The notes: generated by a model from the letters alone, not told the origin. A stretch of DNA of 64,000 nucleotides from Marinilabiliaceae bacterium (GCA_016933045.1 JAFGBR010000052.1:1-64000), one strand, 5' to 3'; counted from the first letter of the stretch, positions 10,184 to 21,125 are shown. A program made the numbers and translations.

Positions 10184-13165
10184 ATGAATCATCGATTCGA
10201 CTACATACAATTAAGCCAGGTGTTTAATCATCGCCGTTCCGACAAGGATATATTTCACGAGCTGATGCCTTTTAAAGTAAAGGAGTTGCTTTTGGTTGCT
10301 ACTTATTACGACTCATATTCTATTGTTCGCGAAGGTAGGTTTTTCGACCGTATTTTTGGCGAATTTTTACAATTGAACCTTTACTCGGCACCTCGTATAA
10401 CAAGCGTATCATCGCACAATGAAGCATTGATTAAACTGGATCAGGTTACATTCGATATGATTATTATTATGGTGGGTATTGATTTGGATAAACCTATGGA
10501 GCTTGCATACGATATTTATATCCGTAACCCCGATATCCCTATTCTCTTTTTGCTTAATAATAATCGCGATTTAAGATACTTTCACGAAAACAACCCGGCT
10601 ACTAATTTTATTGAGCGTGTGTTTGTGTGGAATGGCGATTCAAGGGTGTTTCTGGCTATGATTAAGTATGTCGAAGATAAAAAAAATGTGATTGTTGATA
10701 CCGAGGTGGGCGATGTTAGGGTTATTCTCCTGGTAGAAGATTCTCAGAGGTATTATTCACGATACCTCCCTCTTTTGTATTCAATTTTGATGACACAAAC
10801 TCAGAATGTGATGGAAGAGGAAACCAACGATCATATTCATAAAATGCTAAAAGTCAGGGTTCGTCCAAAAATACTTTTGGTTAGTACTTTCGATGAGGCT
10901 GTTGAGGTAGTTGACAAGTATCTTGATAATCTTATTTGTGTAATTTCAGATGTGAAATATTTGAAAGATCGTTTGTACGACGATAATGCTGGTGTTGAAC
11001 TTATTAAATATGTTAATTCAAAGGTCTCTATCCCTTGTTTATTGCAATCAACTGATTTGGTTAATGCATATAAAGCAAGGGCTTTAGGTGCTGCTTTTGT
11101 CGATAAAAATTCCGAGAGTTTGTCGCTCGATATTCAGGAATTTGTTTATAAACATCTGGGATTTGGTGAGTTTGAGTTTTTGAATTTAGCCGGTGATATA
11201 ATAGCTAAAGCTTCAAATTTAAAAGAGTTTTTTTTGCAGATAGCTAAAGTCCCCGATGAGTCGTTAATGTTACATGCCGGTGAAAACGGTATTTCAACCT
11301 GGCTGATGGCCCGAGGCGAAATTAATCTGGCCAAACAATTACGACCATATAAAATTGAGGATTTTAAATCGCCCGATGAATTACGACAAACCATTTTGCT
11401 TTTATCCGAAAAAATGGAGCTCGATCGTATTAGGGGGGGAGTAATACAGTTCGATCCTAAATTGTTAAAGAGTAACCGGTTTATTCAACGTATTGGCATA
11501 GGATCGTTTGGGGGTAAAGGTCGTGGAATATCTTTTCTGAGTCATTTTATCGAGAGTATCGATTTTGAAAATATTATACCAGAACTGGATATTTGTATAC
11601 CTCCTACATCTATTATCGGGTCGGGCGAATATCAGCGTTTTTTAGAATATAACAATCTTATGGATCTGGTTTTTGATTTAACAAACTACGACCAAATAAA
11701 ACAGTTGTTTTTAACTTGTTCGTTGCCTCTGGATATGATGGAACAACTGAAACTATATCTCGAAGTGATGCAAAAACCTTTGGCAATTCGTTCGTCGGGA
11801 TTGTTCGAAGATTCTTTGCTCCAGCCATTCTCAGGTGTTTATAGCACATATCTGCTGCCTAATAATCATCCCGATATTGAAGTTCGGGTATCGCAGTTGT
11901 CGGAGGCGGTGCGAATGGTTTATGCGTCTATATTTAGCGAAGGTGCCCGTTCGTATTTCAATGCCGTTAATTACAAAATTGAGGAGGAGCGTATGGCTGT
12001 TATTATTCAGGAACTTGTTGGGCATAGTTTCGACGGGCTTTACTATCCAAATATTAGTGGTGTGGCTCAGTCGTTTAATTACTATCCTTTCTCATATATG
12101 CAACCCGAAGATGGTTTTGCTGTTATTGGTGTAGGACTGGGAAAATATGTTGTTGGAGGTGAAAAAGCTTTCAGGTTCTGTCCGAAATTTCCCAAGCTTG
12201 AATTAAATGCTTTACCCGACCAGATAAAGGATTCGCAAACGCATTTTTATGCACTCGATTTAAATAATACTGCTTTTATGCCCGGTGTTGATGGTGAAGA
12301 TGCAAATGTTAAGTTTATTAGTATCCGTGAAGCCGAAAATCATGGTAATTTGAAACATTGCGCTGTGGTATACGATTTTTGCACCGATCGTCTTGTTTCT
12401 GATTTTTCGGTGCGTGGTCCTCGTGTGGTTAATTTTGCCAACCTGCTTAAATATGATTTTTTACCTATAGCTGATGCGTTGCATTTGTTGTTGCGTTTCT
12501 TAAGGGAAGCAATGGGAACTCCCGTTGAAATTGAGTTCTCTATTGATCTTACTTGCTCAGACAATTATAAACCAAGGTTGTATTTATTGCAGGTGAAGCC
12601 GTTAATCAGGTGCGAACAATTTTCAAATGTATCGTTCGATGAGGTGGTTGATGAATTGCTGATTTTAAAATCGTTGAAGGGCATGGGAAATGGTCGTATT
12701 GATACAATTTACGATGTGATATTTATGGATCTTGACCGTTTTGATAAAACTAAAACGCAAGTTATGGCCGATGAAATTGCCTATTTAAATGAAAAAATGA
12801 AATGTGAAAACCGTGAATATATACTTATTGGTCCCGGACGATGGGGAACTCGCGACAGGTTTACCGGTATTCCGGTTTTGTGGGCTAATATTTCAAATGC
12901 AAAAGTAATTGTTGAGATGGGGTTGGAAGGTTTTCCTTTGGAGGCCAGTTTAGGATCGCATTTTTTTCATAATGTAACATCAATGAATATTGGTTATTTT
13001 TCGGTTCATCATAAATCAGAAAATGATTTTGTTAATATGGATTGTCTGAACGATCAGGAAATTATTGAGGAAACAACCTATTTTAAGCATATTCGCTTTA
13101 TTGAGCCGTTAGTGGTTTTAATGGACGGAAAGGAGCAGAAGGCTGTGGTGATGAGATCGTTGTAG
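10184..13165 (+). CDS. receiver + PEP-synthase-type ATP-grasp (PPDK N-domain) protein
   Basis: A 993-residue cytoplasmic protein. Residues about 30-165 look like a degenerate receiver fold. Residues about 178-320 form a second receiver that keeps the acidic pair (E185-D186), the phospho-acceptor aspartate (D256 in CVISDVKY) and the conserved lysine (K308). From about residue 440 there is a pyruvate phosphate dikinase/PEP synthase nucleotide-binding domain (GGKGRGISFL, then IRSSGLFEDS) ending at LYLLQVKPL, followed by a C-terminal region with GPGRWGTRDRF. The phosphohistidine swivel domain and the PEP-binding barrel of true PEP synthase are absent. A plain label of PEP synthase would therefore be misleading. 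It is probably an ATP-dependent phosphotransfer or regulatory enzyme of unknown substrate. Confidence 0.75.
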   Translation: MNHRFDYIQLSQVFNHRRSDKDIFHELMPFKVKELLLVATYYDSYSIVREGRFFDRIFGEFLQLNLYSAPRITSVSSHNEALIKLDQVTFDMIIIMVGIDLDKPMELAYDIYIRNPDIPILFLLNNNRDLRYFHENNPATNFIERVFVWNGDSRVFLAMIKYVEDKKNVIVDTEVGDVRVILLVEDSQRYYSRYLPLLYSILMTQTQNVMEEETNDHIHKMLKVRVRPKILLVSTFDEAVEVVDKYLDNLICVISDVKYLKDRLYDDNAGVELIKYVNSKVSIPCLLQSTDLVNAYKARALGAAFVDKNSESLSLDIQEFVYKHLGFGEFEFLNLAGDIIAKASNLKEFFLQIAKVPDESLMLHAGENGISTWLMARGEINLAKQLRPYKIEDFKSPDELRQTILLLSEKMELDRIRGGVIQFDPKLLKSNRFIQRIGIGSFGGKGRGISFLSHFIESIDFENIIPELDICIPPTSIIGSGEYQRFLEYNNLMDLVFDLTNYDQIKQLFLTCSLPLDMMEQLKLYLEVMQKPLAIRSSGLFEDSLLQPFSGVYSTYLLPNNHPDIEVRVSQLSEAVRMVYASIFSEGARSYFNAVNYKIEEERMAVIIQELVGHSFDGLYYPNISGVAQSFNYYPFSYMQPEDGFAVIGVGLGKYVVGGEKAFRFCPKFPKLELNALPDQIKDSQTHFYALDLNNTAFMPGVDGEDANVKFISIREAENHGNLKHCAVVYDFCTDRLVSDFSVRGPRVVNFANLLKYDFLPIADALHLLLRFLREAMGTPVEIEFSIDLTCSDNYKPRLYLLQVKPLIRCEQFSNVSFDEVVDELLILKSLKGMGNGRIDTIYDVIFMDLDRFDKTKTQVMADEIAYLNEKMKCENREYILIGPGRWGTRDRFTGIPVLWANISNAKVIVEMGLEGFPLEASLGSHFFHNVTSMNIGYFSVHHKSENDFVNMDCLNDQEIIEETTYFKHIRFIEPLVVLMDGKEQKAVVMRSL

Positions 13166-13180
13166 TGTTATCAAAAAACA

Positions 13181-13215
13181 AGAGGCTTCTCTTGCTTTAC
13201 AGCATAGAAGCCTCT
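13181..13215. terminator. bidirectional hairpin terminator
   Basis: AGAGGCTTCT at 13181-13190 pairs perfectly with AGAAGCCTCT at 13206-13215. It lies in the 73-bp gap between the convergent receiver/ATP-grasp gene and fabD. An A-run precedes it and a short T-run follows, so it can serve both strands. Confidence 0.75.
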
Positions 13216-13238
13216 TTGGTGTTTGTAACCGACAAATA

Positions 13239-14126
13239 CTAAGCTAATTGGCTAATGCTTTCAGTTTCAACCTGGCGGTCAACTTTTTTAATTAAGCCGT
13301 TTAATACTTTACCAGGTCCAAGTTCTGTAAACGATGTAGCTCCATCGCTCAGCATGTTTTGAACTGTTTGTGTCCATTTTACTGGAGCAGTTAATTGAGC
13401 TACCAAATTCTTTTTAATTTCTGCCGGATCTGTAAAAGGGGTAGCACTTACATTTTGATATACCGGACAAATTGGAGCTGTGATATTAGTTGCTTCAATA
13501 GCTTCTGCTAATTCGGCACGCGCCGGCTCCATAAGTGGGGAGTGAAACGCCCCGCCAACAGGTAATTTAAGAGCTCTTTTCGCTCCTTTTTCGGTAAGTA
13601 ACTCACAAGCTTTGTCAACTCCGGCAATTGATCCTGAGATAACTAATTGGCCAGGGCAGTTATAATTGGCAGCAACCACAACTTCGTTTATGGAATTGCA
13701 AACTTCTTCCACAATAGCATCATCTAAACCTACAATTGCCGCCATTGTAGAAGGTTCTGCTTCGCATGCTTTTTGCATGGCTATAGCTCGTTGTGAAACA
13801 AGCTTTAAGCCGTCTTCGAAACTCATCGCTCCGGCTGCTACTAAAGCCGAAAATTCGCCTAACGAGTGCCCGGCTGTCATTTCTGGGTTGAAATTTTCGC
13901 CCAAAACCTTTGCTAATATTACTGAATGTAAAAATATGGCCGGCTGGGTAACTTTTGTTTGTTTTAAGTCTTCATCTGTTCCTTCAAACATTAGGTCGGT
14001 AATACGAAACCCTAAAATATCATTTGCTTTTTCAAACAATTCTTTTGCCATTGCTGAATTATCATACAAATCTTTACCCATTCCAACAAATTGGGCTCCT
14101 TGTCCTGGAAATACGTATGCTTTCAT
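13239..14126 (-). CDS. fabD: malonyl-CoA:ACP transacylase
   Basis: Transfers malonyl from CoA to acyl carrier protein at the start of each fatty-acid elongation cycle. The 295-residue product is family length. It opens with the oxyanion loop FPGQGAQ, has the nucleophile elbow GHSLGE, and the catalytic histidine in GGAFHSPLM. The C-terminal ELGPGKVLNGLIKK is typical. It stands alone here, away from other fab genes, facing the preceding gene across a shared terminator. A consensus promoter box lies about 120 bp upstream. Confidence 0.95.
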   Translation of the reverse strand: MKAYVFPGQGAQFVGMGKDLYDNSAMAKELFEKANDILGFRITDLMFEGTDEDLKQTKVTQPAIFLHSVILAKVLGENFNPEMTAGHSLGEFSALVAAGAMSFEDGLKLVSQRAIAMQKACEAEPSTMAAIVGLDDAIVEEVCNSINEVVVAANYNCPGQLVISGSIAGVDKACELLTEKGAKRALKLPVGGAFHSPLMEPARAELAEAIEATNITAPICPVYQNVSATPFTDPAEIKKNLVAQLTAPVKWTQTVQNMLSDGATSFTELGPGKVLNGLIKKVDRQVETESISQLA

Positions 14127-14455
14127 CCGTAAATAAGTTATAAATATGATCGGATGGAACTCGCATGATGAATTTTCATCCGTGTTTATGATTAGCGAAT
14201 CATGCTCGTTTAATGTGCAATTGTATTTTTATTTTTTTTTGTCTGCAAATATATCGATAATTTAAAATAATGTGCAATTATTGTTGTTTCACCATATTTT
14301 CGTTAAATGATGTTTTGTGTTTTAAATTCTAATAATTTGTTGTAATAGGATAATTGTGAATATTATTTACCTTCGCAATGGGTTATTTAGCATCTTAAAT
14401 GAGATTAATAATTTTGTCATCTGTAATGTGAGATGATTATAAAATAATAACATTT
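14127..14455. other. divergent intergenic region upstream of fabD and an OM protein gene
   Basis: A 329-bp AT-rich gap without a gene. It holds the fabD promoter box and a 10-bp direct repeat TTTCATCCGT (14121-14130 and 14174-14183), whose second copy also pairs with CGGATG at 14151-14156. The fabD leader could therefore fold. No strong promoter match was found for the rightward gene. Confidence 0.4.
14246..14253 (-). promoter_or_regulatory. Bacteroidota -7 promoter element for fabD
   Basis: On the minus strand this reads TATATTTG, an exact TAnnTTTG match followed by GC, about 120 nt before the fabD ATG. The -33 element is not obvious. Confidence 0.45.
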
Positions 14456-15034
14456 ATGCGGTTTTTATTTGTTACAATTGGTTTTTTATGTTTTTGTTTG
14501 TTGAGCCTTTCTGCACAGAATAAATTCAGTAGATTTTATGAGTTTGGTGTTAAAGGTTCGGGATATATTGTTGATACCTATGTGGTCGATTCTGCTTTGG
14601 CAGTGCCTATGAATGGATCTAATTTTGGTATTCGACTAGTTTATGTTGAAAAAAAATATGCGGGTGTTTTTTTTGAAATGACTTATAATACCGTTAATTA
14701 TAATAAAGATGGGTTAAATGTGTCGTATAAATATTTGCATTTCCCACTGTTTACTCATTTTTATTTTCCCATGGGCGATTTTAGTGCTTCCATCGATCTC
14801 GGACCTTACGGTATGGCTTTGCTCGAAAAGAATAAGCCGTTGGTATTGGAAAATGATTTTTTATATGGCATTGGTGGTGGTGTTGGTGTGAGTTATTCTC
14901 TTAAAAATGTTGTTATTGGAGTCGATGCTCGTTACTATTTTAATATGCCTTCGAATAGCCGTGATGATGATAATTTTCGTAGTAAATGGTTTGAGGTGAG
15001 TGTGAATTTAGGTTTTCGTCATTTGTTAAAATAA
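14456..15034 (+). CDS. small outer-membrane beta-barrel (PorT-like) protein
   Basis: A 192-residue exported protein. The signal peptide is MRFLFVTIGFLCFCLLSLSA, cleaved before QNKFS. The mature part alternates glycine/aromatic strands (FGIRLVYVEKKYAGVFFEM, YLHFPLFTHFYFPMGDF) and ends with a strand closing SVNLGFRHLLK. This is the pattern of an 8-10 strand outer-membrane barrel of the PorT/opacity type common in Bacteroidota. Function unknown. It stands between divergent fabD and the ribosomal operon promoters. Confidence 0.7.
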   Translation: MRFLFVTIGFLCFCLLSLSAQNKFSRFYEFGVKGSGYIVDTYVVDSALAVPMNGSNFGIRLVYVEKKYAGVFFEMTYNTVNYNKDGLNVSYKYLHFPLFTHFYFPMGDFSASIDLGPYGMALLEKNKPLVLENDFLYGIGGGVGVSYSLKNVVIGVDARYYFNMPSNSRDDDNFRSKWFEVSVNLGFRHLLK

Positions 15035-15120
15035 AAATTTTTGTCTGCATTTTTTTTGTATTATAATTTGTGCCATAGATTTTTAATTCTTCATTTTTTT
15101 TAAAATATAATCCTATTAAG

Positions 15121-15152
15121 TTGCTTTTTTCATTTGAAAATTAGTACTTTTG
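15121..15152 (+). promoter_or_regulatory. promoter P1 of the rpsL operon
   Basis: TTG at 15121-15123, a 21-bp spacer, then TACTTTTG at 15145-15152. This matches the Bacteroidota -33/-7 arrangement and lies 120 bp before rpsL. Confidence 0.6.
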
Positions 15153-15216
15153 CAGCGCTTTTTGTCTAAATGGGTGAAAATTATTGAAAATCAGTATTTT
15201 TTTAATTTAAAAAGCA

Positions 15217-15224
15217 TATCTTTG
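15217..15224 (+). promoter_or_regulatory. promoter P2 (-7 box) of the rpsL operon
   Basis: TATCTTTG is an exact TAnnTTTG match 48 bp before the rpsL ATG and is followed by GCAGCC, much as P1 is followed by GCAGC. The two boxes in tandem suggest two start sites for this highly expressed operon. Confidence 0.55.
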
Positions 15225-15271
15225 CAGCCCGTTTGAATAAATGAGAAAAATGTATTAAACAAAATTTTAAT

Positions 15272-15652
15272 ATGCCAACAATTCATCAGTTAGTAAAAAA
15301 TGGACGTAAGAAGCTGGAGGATAAGAGTAAATCTCCAGCACTGAATTCATGCCCACAAAGGAGGGGTGTGTGTGTGAGGGTTTATACAACAACTCCAAAA
15401 AAGCCTAATTCAGCAATGCGTAAAGTGGCAAGGGTACGTTTAACTAACGGAAAAGAAGTTAATGCTTATATTCCGGGAGAAGGACACAACTTGCAAGAGC
15501 ACTCTATAGTGTTAGTTCGCGGTGGAAGGGTTAAAGATCTTCCGGGTGTGCGTTATCACTTAGTACGTGGTGCTTTAGATGCATCTGGAGTTGAAGGTCG
15601 TAGCCAGCGTCGTTCAAAGTACGGAACAAAACGTCCTAAGGCCAAGAAGTAA
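15272..15652 (+). CDS. rpsL: 30S ribosomal protein S12
   Basis: Decoding-centre protein of the small subunit. The 126 residues are full length. The loop [12 protein letters not shown] carries the lysine whose change gives streptomycin resistance elsewhere, and here it has the sensitive-type sequence. The second conserved loop reads [12 protein letters not shown] and the tail is lysine-rich. First gene of the long ribosomal run, with two promoter boxes in front and a 120-bp spacer to rpsG. Confidence 0.98.
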   Translation: MPTIHQLVKNGRKKLEDKSKSPALNSCPQRRGVCVRVYTTTPKKPNSAMRKVARVRLTNGKEVNAYIPGEGHNLQEHSIVLVRGGRVKDLPGVRYHLVRGALDASGVEGRSQRRSKYGTKRPKAKK

Positions 15653-15772
15653 TAATGTTTGACTGAGAGTTTGTTTATTGGTTTGTTAAACTGGGTTGAG
15701 TAAATAACTCAAAGGAGTTGCTGAAGACACATAATTGACAACCAATATTAAAACTGATAAACAAGAAAAGAA

Positions 15773-16249
15773 ATGAGAAAGGCAAAACCAAAGAAGAGGA
15801 TCATTTTACCTGATCCAAGATTTAATGACGTATTGGTAACTCAATTCGTTAACAATTTAATGTACGATGGGAAAAAATCTATTGCTTATGGTATCTTTTA
15901 CTCAGCAATGGATCGCGTTGCTCCTAAAGCAGAACAAGAAGGTAAGTCAGTTGTTGATTACTGGAAAAAAGCCATCGAAAATATTACTCCTTCCGTTGAA
16001 GTAAAAAGTCGCCGCGTTGGTGGTGCTACATTCCAGGTTCCTACCGAAATCCGCCCCGATAGAAAAGTTTCTTTGAGTATGAAAAATATGATTCTTTTCT
16101 CTAGAAAAAGAAGCGGTAAATCTATGTCAGATAAATTAGCGGCTGAAATTATTGCTGCTTACAACATGGAAGGTGGAGCTTTTAAGAAGAAAGAAGATAT
16201 GCACAAAATGGCAGATGCTAACCGTGCTTTTGCTCACTTCAGATTTTAA
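15773..16249 (+). CDS. rpsG: 30S ribosomal protein S7
   Basis: Primary assembly protein of the 30S head. The 158-residue product has the typical opening MRKAKPKKR, the 16S-binding [12 protein letters not shown] segment, [17 protein letters not shown] and the C-terminal [15 protein letters not shown]. It lies between rpsL and fusA in the str operon. The 120-bp spacer in front could hold an autoregulatory site, but none is provable from sequence alone. Confidence 0.98.
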   Translation: MRKAKPKKRIILPDPRFNDVLVTQFVNNLMYDGKKSIAYGIFYSAMDRVAPKAEQEGKSVVDYWKKAIENITPSVEVKSRRVGGATFQVPTEIRPDRKVSLSMKNMILFSRKRSGKSMSDKLAAEIIAAYNMEGGAFKKKEDMHKMADANRAFAHFRF

Positions 16250-16271
16250 TTTTTAAGGAGATAAAGTAATC

Positions 16272-18383
16272 ATGAGTAAGGAAGATTTGAAGAAGACCAG
16301 AAATATTGGTATCATGGCTCACATTGATGCCGGTAAAACAACTACTACTGAACGTATATTGTTTTATACAGGTATTACACATAAAATTGGTGAGGTTCAC
16401 GATGGTGCCGCTACTATGGACTGGATGGAGCAGGAGCAGGAACGAGGTATTACAATTACTTCGGCTGCTGTTACTACTAGCTGGATGTACGAAGGTGTTG
16501 AGCATAAAATTAATATTATTGATACCCCGGGTCACGTTGATTTTACTGTTGAAGTAGAACGTTCATTGCGTGTTCTTGATGGTGCTGTTGCTCTTTTTTG
16601 TGCTGTTGGTGGGGTAGAACCTCAATCTGAAACTGTTTGGCGTCAGGCCAATAAATATAATGTTCCACGTATTGGGTTTGTTAACAAAATGGATCGTTCA
16701 GGTGCTAACTTTTTTGATGTAGTTCGCCAGGTTCGTGAAATGTTAGGTGCAAACCCTGTTCCTTTGCAAGTTCCTATTGGAGCAGAGGAGACTTTTCGTG
16801 GTGTAATCGATTTAATTGAAAATAAGGCTGTTGTTTGGTACGATGATGAAAATCTTGGATCTCGATACGAGTTGCAGGATATTCCCGAAGATATGAAGGC
16901 CGAAGCTGAGGAGTGGAGAGGTAAACTTGTTGAAGCTGTTGCCGAACACGATGATGAGTTAATGGAAAAATATTTCGATGACCCTGATTCTATCACTCGT
17001 GATCAATTGATTGCTGTTATTCGTAAAGCTACTATTGCACAAACCATTACTCCTATGATGTGTGGTTCGTCATTTAAAAATAAAGGTGTTCAAAGGTTAT
17101 TAGATGCCGTTATTCAATATCTGCCTAGTCCTACTGATGTCGGCGTTATTGAAGGTATTAATCCTAAAACCGATGAGCCTGTTAGCTATGAAATGGATGA
17201 AACTCAGCCACTTGCTGCTTTAGCATTTAAAATTGCAACTGACCCATTTGTAGGACGTTTAGCATTTATTCGTGTTTATTCTGGTAAAATTGATGCGGGT
17301 TCTTACGTTTTAAATACTCGTTCGGATAAAAAAGAACGTATCGCACGTTTATACCAAATGAAATCTAATAAGCAAATGCCTCGCGAAATTATTGCTGCTG
17401 GTGATATTGGCGCTGCTGTTGGGTTTAAAGATATTCGTACCGGTGATACTCTTTGCGATGAAAAACATCCTATTGTTTTAGAATCTATGGATTTCCCAGA
17501 GCCTGTTATTGGTATTGCTGTGGAGCCATTAAGTCAAAAAGATATTGATAAATTAGGTGTTGCTTTAGGTAAATTAGCTGAAGAAGATCCTACTTTTAGA
17601 GTTAAAACTGATGAAGAATCAGGTCAAACTGTAATTAGCGGTATGGGTGAGCTACACCTTGAAATAATTATTGACCGCTTGAAACGTGAGTTTAAAGTAG
17701 AATGTAATCAAGGTCGTCCTCAGGTTAACTATAAAGAAGCTATTACCGGACTTGTTGAGCATCGTGAGGTGTTTAAAAAGCAGAGTGGTGGTCGTGGTAA
17801 ATTTGCTGATATTCAATTCCGTTTATCACCTGTTGATGCCGAAGCTACTGGATTGCAATTTGTAAACGAAATTAAAGGTGGTAACATTCCAAAAGAATAT
17901 ATCCCATCAGTTGAAAAAGGTTTCAAAGAAGCTATGAAAAACGGTGTTCTTGCCGGTTTTGAAGTGGAAAATTTGAAAGTTGTATTGTTTGATGGTTCGT
18001 TTCACCCTGTCGATTCAGATTCATTATCGTTCGAAATTTGTGCACGTCAGGCATTCCGCGAAGCTTGTAAAAAAGCTAAACCTATTCTTCTTGAGCCAAT
18101 TATGCGTGTTGAAGTTGTTACTCCTGAAGAATACATGGGAGATATTATTGGTGACTTTAATAAGCGTCGTGGTCAGGTCGAAGGTATGGAATCTAAAGCC
18201 GGGGCTCGTGTAGTTAAAGCTAAGGTGCCTTTGGCTGAAATGTTTGGATATGTTACGGCATTACGTACAATTTCATCTGGTCGTGCAACTTCATCTATGG
18301 AGTTCTTAATGTACCAGGAAGTACCTAAGACAATAGCGTCTGAAGTATTAAAGGAGAATAAAGGAAAAGTAGAATTATTATAA
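16272..18383 (+). CDS. fusA: translation elongation factor G
   Basis: GTPase that drives translocation. The 703-residue product is full length. G1 is AHIDAGKT, the switch regions follow, G3 is DTPGH and G4 is NKMD. Domains II-V follow, with [14 protein letters not shown] in domain III and [15 protein letters not shown] in domain V. A clear AGGAG lies 15 bp before the ATG, which is notable because Bacteroidota often lack Shine-Dalgarno sequences. The gene is followed directly by rpsJ with no tuf gene, as is usual in this phylum. Confidence 0.98.
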   Translation: MSKEDLKKTRNIGIMAHIDAGKTTTTERILFYTGITHKIGEVHDGAATMDWMEQEQERGITITSAAVTTSWMYEGVEHKINIIDTPGHVDFTVEVERSLRVLDGAVALFCAVGGVEPQSETVWRQANKYNVPRIGFVNKMDRSGANFFDVVRQVREMLGANPVPLQVPIGAEETFRGVIDLIENKAVVWYDDENLGSRYELQDIPEDMKAEAEEWRGKLVEAVAEHDDELMEKYFDDPDSITRDQLIAVIRKATIAQTITPMMCGSSFKNKGVQRLLDAVIQYLPSPTDVGVIEGINPKTDEPVSYEMDETQPLAALAFKIATDPFVGRLAFIRVYSGKIDAGSYVLNTRSDKKERIARLYQMKSNKQMPREIIAAGDIGAAVGFKDIRTGDTLCDEKHPIVLESMDFPEPVIGIAVEPLSQKDIDKLGVALGKLAEEDPTFRVKTDEESGQTVISGMGELHLEIIIDRLKREFKVECNQGRPQVNYKEAITGLVEHREVFKKQSGGRGKFADIQFRLSPVDAEATGLQFVNEIKGGNIPKEYIPSVEKGFKEAMKNGVLAGFEVENLKVVLFDGSFHPVDSDSLSFEICARQAFREACKKAKPILLEPIMRVEVVTPEEYMGDIIGDFNKRRGQVEGMESKAGARVVKAKVPLAEMFGYVTALRTISSGRATSSMEFLMYQEVPKTIASEVLKENKGKVELL

Positions 18384-18399
18384 GAACTAGTTCTCAATT

Positions 18400-18705
18400 A
18401 TGAGCCAAAAAATTCGTATTAAACTGAAAAGTTACGATCATAATTTAGTTGACAAGTCAGCTGAAAAGATCGTGAAAACAGTGAAGACAACTGGTGCAGT
18501 AGTTAGTGGCCCTATTCCACTTCCTACTCATAAAAGAGTTTTTACTGTGTTGCGCTCCACTTTCGTTAACAAGAAATCAAGGGAGCAGTTCCAATTATCG
18601 TCTTACAAGCGTTTGATTGATATTTACAGTTCAACTGCAAAAACAATTGATGCTTTGATGAAATTAGAACTTCCTAGTGGAGTAGAAGTAGAAATTAAAG
18701 TGTGA
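18400..18705 (+). CDS. rpsJ: 30S ribosomal protein S10
   Basis: 30S head protein, which in other bacteria also forms the NusB-NusE antitermination pair. The 101-residue product has [19 protein letters not shown] and the conserved [17 protein letters not shown]. It starts 16 bp after fusA and begins the S10 gene set. Confidence 0.97.
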   Translation: MSQKIRIKLKSYDHNLVDKSAEKIVKTVKTTGAVVSGPIPLPTHKRVFTVLRSTFVNKKSREQFQLSSYKRLIDIYSSTAKTIDALMKLELPSGVEVEIKV

Positions 18706-18723
18706 TAATCTAAATTAGAAACA

Positions 18724-19344
18724 ATGCCAGGATTAATTGGAAAAAAAATCGGAATGACTTCCGTTTTCAGTGCCGATGGTAAAAATATACCATGCACTGT
18801 TATCGAAGCTGGTCCTTGCATCGTTACCCAAGTTAAAACTGTGGATAACGATGGGTATGAGGCTGTACAGCTGGCGTTTGATGACAAAAAAGAGAAGAAC
18901 ACATCAAATCCTTTAGTGGGGCACTTCAAAAAAGCCGGTACTACACCTAAGGTTAAAATTGTCGAATTCGATGAGTTTGAACAAGAGTTTAACTTAGGTG
19001 ATGTTGTTACTGTTGACGGTATATTTGAAGAAAACATCTTTGTTGACATTACCGGTATTTCAAAAGGTAAAGGTTTTCAAGGTGTTGTAAAACGTCACGG
19101 TTTTGGTGGTGTTGGTGATTCAACGCACGGTCAGCACAACCGTTTAAGGGCTCCTGGATCTGTTGGTGCTTCTTCATATCCTTCCAGGGTATTTAAAGGC
19201 ATGCGTATGGCAGGTCGTACCGGAGGTGATCAAGTGAAAGTTGAAAACCTGAGAGTGTTAAAAGTAATTCCTGAGAACAACCTTTTAATTGTGAAAGGAT
19301 CTGTTCCTGGAGCAAAAGGTTCATATCTAATTATTGAGAAGTAA
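18724..19344 (+). CDS. rplC: 50S ribosomal protein L3
   Basis: Early assembly protein near the peptidyl-transferase centre. Full length at 206 residues. It starts [15 protein letters not shown] and has the long loop [20 protein letters not shown] that reaches the active centre. Its stop overlaps the rplD start by one base (TAATG), indicating coupled translation. Confidence 0.97.
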   Translation: MPGLIGKKIGMTSVFSADGKNIPCTVIEAGPCIVTQVKTVDNDGYEAVQLAFDDKKEKNTSNPLVGHFKKAGTTPKVKIVEFDEFEQEFNLGDVVTVDGIFEENIFVDITGISKGKGFQGVVKRHGFGGVGDSTHGQHNRLRAPGSVGASSYPSRVFKGMRMAGRTGGDQVKVENLRVLKVIPENNLLIVKGSVPGAKGSYLIIEK

Positions 19345-19973
19345 TGGAACTGAACGTAGTCAATATACAAGGAAAAGAGACCGGTAGAAAAGTTGAATTG
19401 CCTGATTCAATTTTTGGTATTGAACCAAACGATCACGCTATCTACTTAGATGTTAAACAGTATCTGGCAAATCAGCGTCAAGGTACTCATAAATCTAAAG
19501 AGAGAGCAGAGGTTGCCGGAAGTACTCGTAAAATTAAAAAGCAAAAAGGTACCGGCGGTGCACGTGCCGGTAGTTTGAAATCTCCAGTTTTCCGTGGAGG
19601 AGGTCGTGTTTTTGGTCCTCGACCAAGAAACTACTCTTTTAAGCTAAATCAGAAATTAAAACAGTTAGCTCGGAAATCAGCTCTAACATACAAAGCTCAG
19701 AATAATGCGATTGTTGTTGTTGAAGATTTTTCATTTGAAGCTCCAAAAACAAAAGAGTTTGCAGCTATAAAGAAAAACTTAAACATCGAAACATCTAAGT
19801 CTTTATTGGTGACTAAAGATGTTAATTCAAACGTTTATCTTTCATCAAGAAATTTAGTTAAGTCTGAGGTTGTATCTGTTAATGAACTAAATACTTATAG
19901 TATTCTTAATGCAAATACTCTTGTGTTAAGTGAAAGTTCTGTAAGTGAATTGGGTAATATTTTAAATGCTTAA
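19344..19973 (+). CDS. rplD: 50S ribosomal protein L4
   Basis: Lines the exit-tunnel constriction and represses its own operon in enterobacteria. The 209-residue product keeps the tunnel loop [20 protein letters not shown] and [13 protein letters not shown]. Start overlaps rplC by one base. Confidence 0.97.
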   Translation: MELNVVNIQGKETGRKVELPDSIFGIEPNDHAIYLDVKQYLANQRQGTHKSKERAEVAGSTRKIKKQKGTGGARAGSLKSPVFRGGGRVFGPRPRNYSFKLNQKLKQLARKSALTYKAQNNAIVVVEDFSFEAPKTKEFAAIKKNLNIETSKSLLVTKDVNSNVYLSSRNLVKSEVVSVNELNTYSILNANTLVLSESSVSELGNILNA

Positions 19974-19985
19974 GGAGATAGTTGT

Positions 19986-20276
19986 ATGAAAATTATTATT
20001 AAACCTATAGTCACCGAAAAGCAAACAGCACATTCTGAAAAATTAAACCGTTATGGTTTTATGGTTGCAAAAACTGCAAACAAACTTCAGATTAAAAAAG
20101 CTGTTGAGGATCTCTATAATGTGACAGTAGAATCAGTTAATACAATAATAACTCCAGGCAAAAATAAAACCAGGTTTACTAAAAGTGGTATTATTGAAGG
20201 TCGCGTATATGCTGCAAAAAAAGCATTAGTGACATTGAAAGACGGAGATACTATTGATTTTTATAGCAATATATAA
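19986..20276 (+). CDS. rplW: 50S ribosomal protein L23
   Basis: Tunnel-exit protein that docks SRP and trigger factor. 96 residues, opening [13 protein letters not shown], with [14 protein letters not shown] in the extended loop. An AAGGAGAT lies just before the start, 12 bp after rplD. Confidence 0.96.
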   Translation: MKIIIKPIVTEKQTAHSEKLNRYGFMVAKTANKLQIKKAVEDLYNVTVESVNTIITPGKNKTRFTKSGIIEGRVYAAKKALVTLKDGDTIDFYSNI

Positions 20277-20281
20277 TTGAG

Positions 20282-21106
20282 ATGGCAGTAAGAAAACTAA
20301 AGCCCACAACGCCGGGGCAGAGACACAAAATTATTGGTGCATTTGATTCGATTACCTCAGGTACACCAGAAAAGTCTTTATTGGAGCCTCTTAAAAAGAG
20401 TGGTGGTCGAAACCATTCTGGAAAAATGACCATGCGTTATTTAGGAGGCGGTCATAAAAAGAAATACAGGGTGATCGATTTTAAGCGTAACAAAGATGGT
20501 GTTGAAGCAGTTGTTGAATCTATTCAGTACGATCCTAATCGTAGCTCTAGAATCGCATTGCTTGTTTACGCAGATGGTGAAAAAAGGTACATTCTTGCTC
20601 CTAATGGGTTGCAGGTTGGGCAAAAAATCGCTTCTGGTTCAGGTGTAGCCCCTGAATTAGGAAATGCACTTCCTTTGAGTGAGATTCCTCTAGGTTCCAT
20701 TATTCACAATATTGAAATGCGTCCCGGACAGGGCGGTATAATGGCACGTAGTGCAGGTACTTTTGCTCAGTTAGCTGCTCGTGATGGTAAATATGCCGTT
20801 ATTAAATTACCTTCTGGTGAAACTCGTATGATCTTAACTACTTGCCGTGCCACTTTAGGTGCTGTTGGTAATTCCGATCATGGTTTGGAGAAATCAGGTA
20901 AAGCTGGTCGTTCACGTTGGTTGGGTCGCCGTCCACGAGTTCGTGGTGTGGTAATGAACCCAGTCGATCACCCAATGGGTGGTGGTGAAGGACGTTCTTC
21001 AGGAGGTCATCCACGTTCACGTAAAGGCTTGTTAGCTAAAGGGTACAAAACACGTGCTCCTAAAAAAGCTTCAAGCAAGTACATTTTAGAGAAACGTAAA
21101 AAGTAA
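20282..21106 (+). CDS. rplB: 50S ribosomal protein L2
   Basis: Large-subunit core protein needed for subunit association and peptidyl-transferase structure. 274 residues, starting [13 protein letters not shown], with [19 protein letters not shown] and the conserved C-terminal [17 protein letters not shown] containing the functionally important histidine. It follows rplW after 5 bp. Confidence 0.98.
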   Translation: MAVRKLKPTTPGQRHKIIGAFDSITSGTPEKSLLEPLKKSGGRNHSGKMTMRYLGGGHKKKYRVIDFKRNKDGVEAVVESIQYDPNRSSRIALLVYADGEKRYILAPNGLQVGQKIASGSGVAPELGNALPLSEIPLGSIIHNIEMRPGQGGIMARSAGTFAQLAARDGKYAVIKLPSGETRMILTTCRATLGAVGNSDHGLEKSGKAGRSRWLGRRPRVRGVVMNPVDHPMGGGEGRSSGGHPRSRKGLLAKGYKTRAPKKASSKYILEKRKK

Positions 21107-21125
21107 ACGGTTAATTTAAACATTT

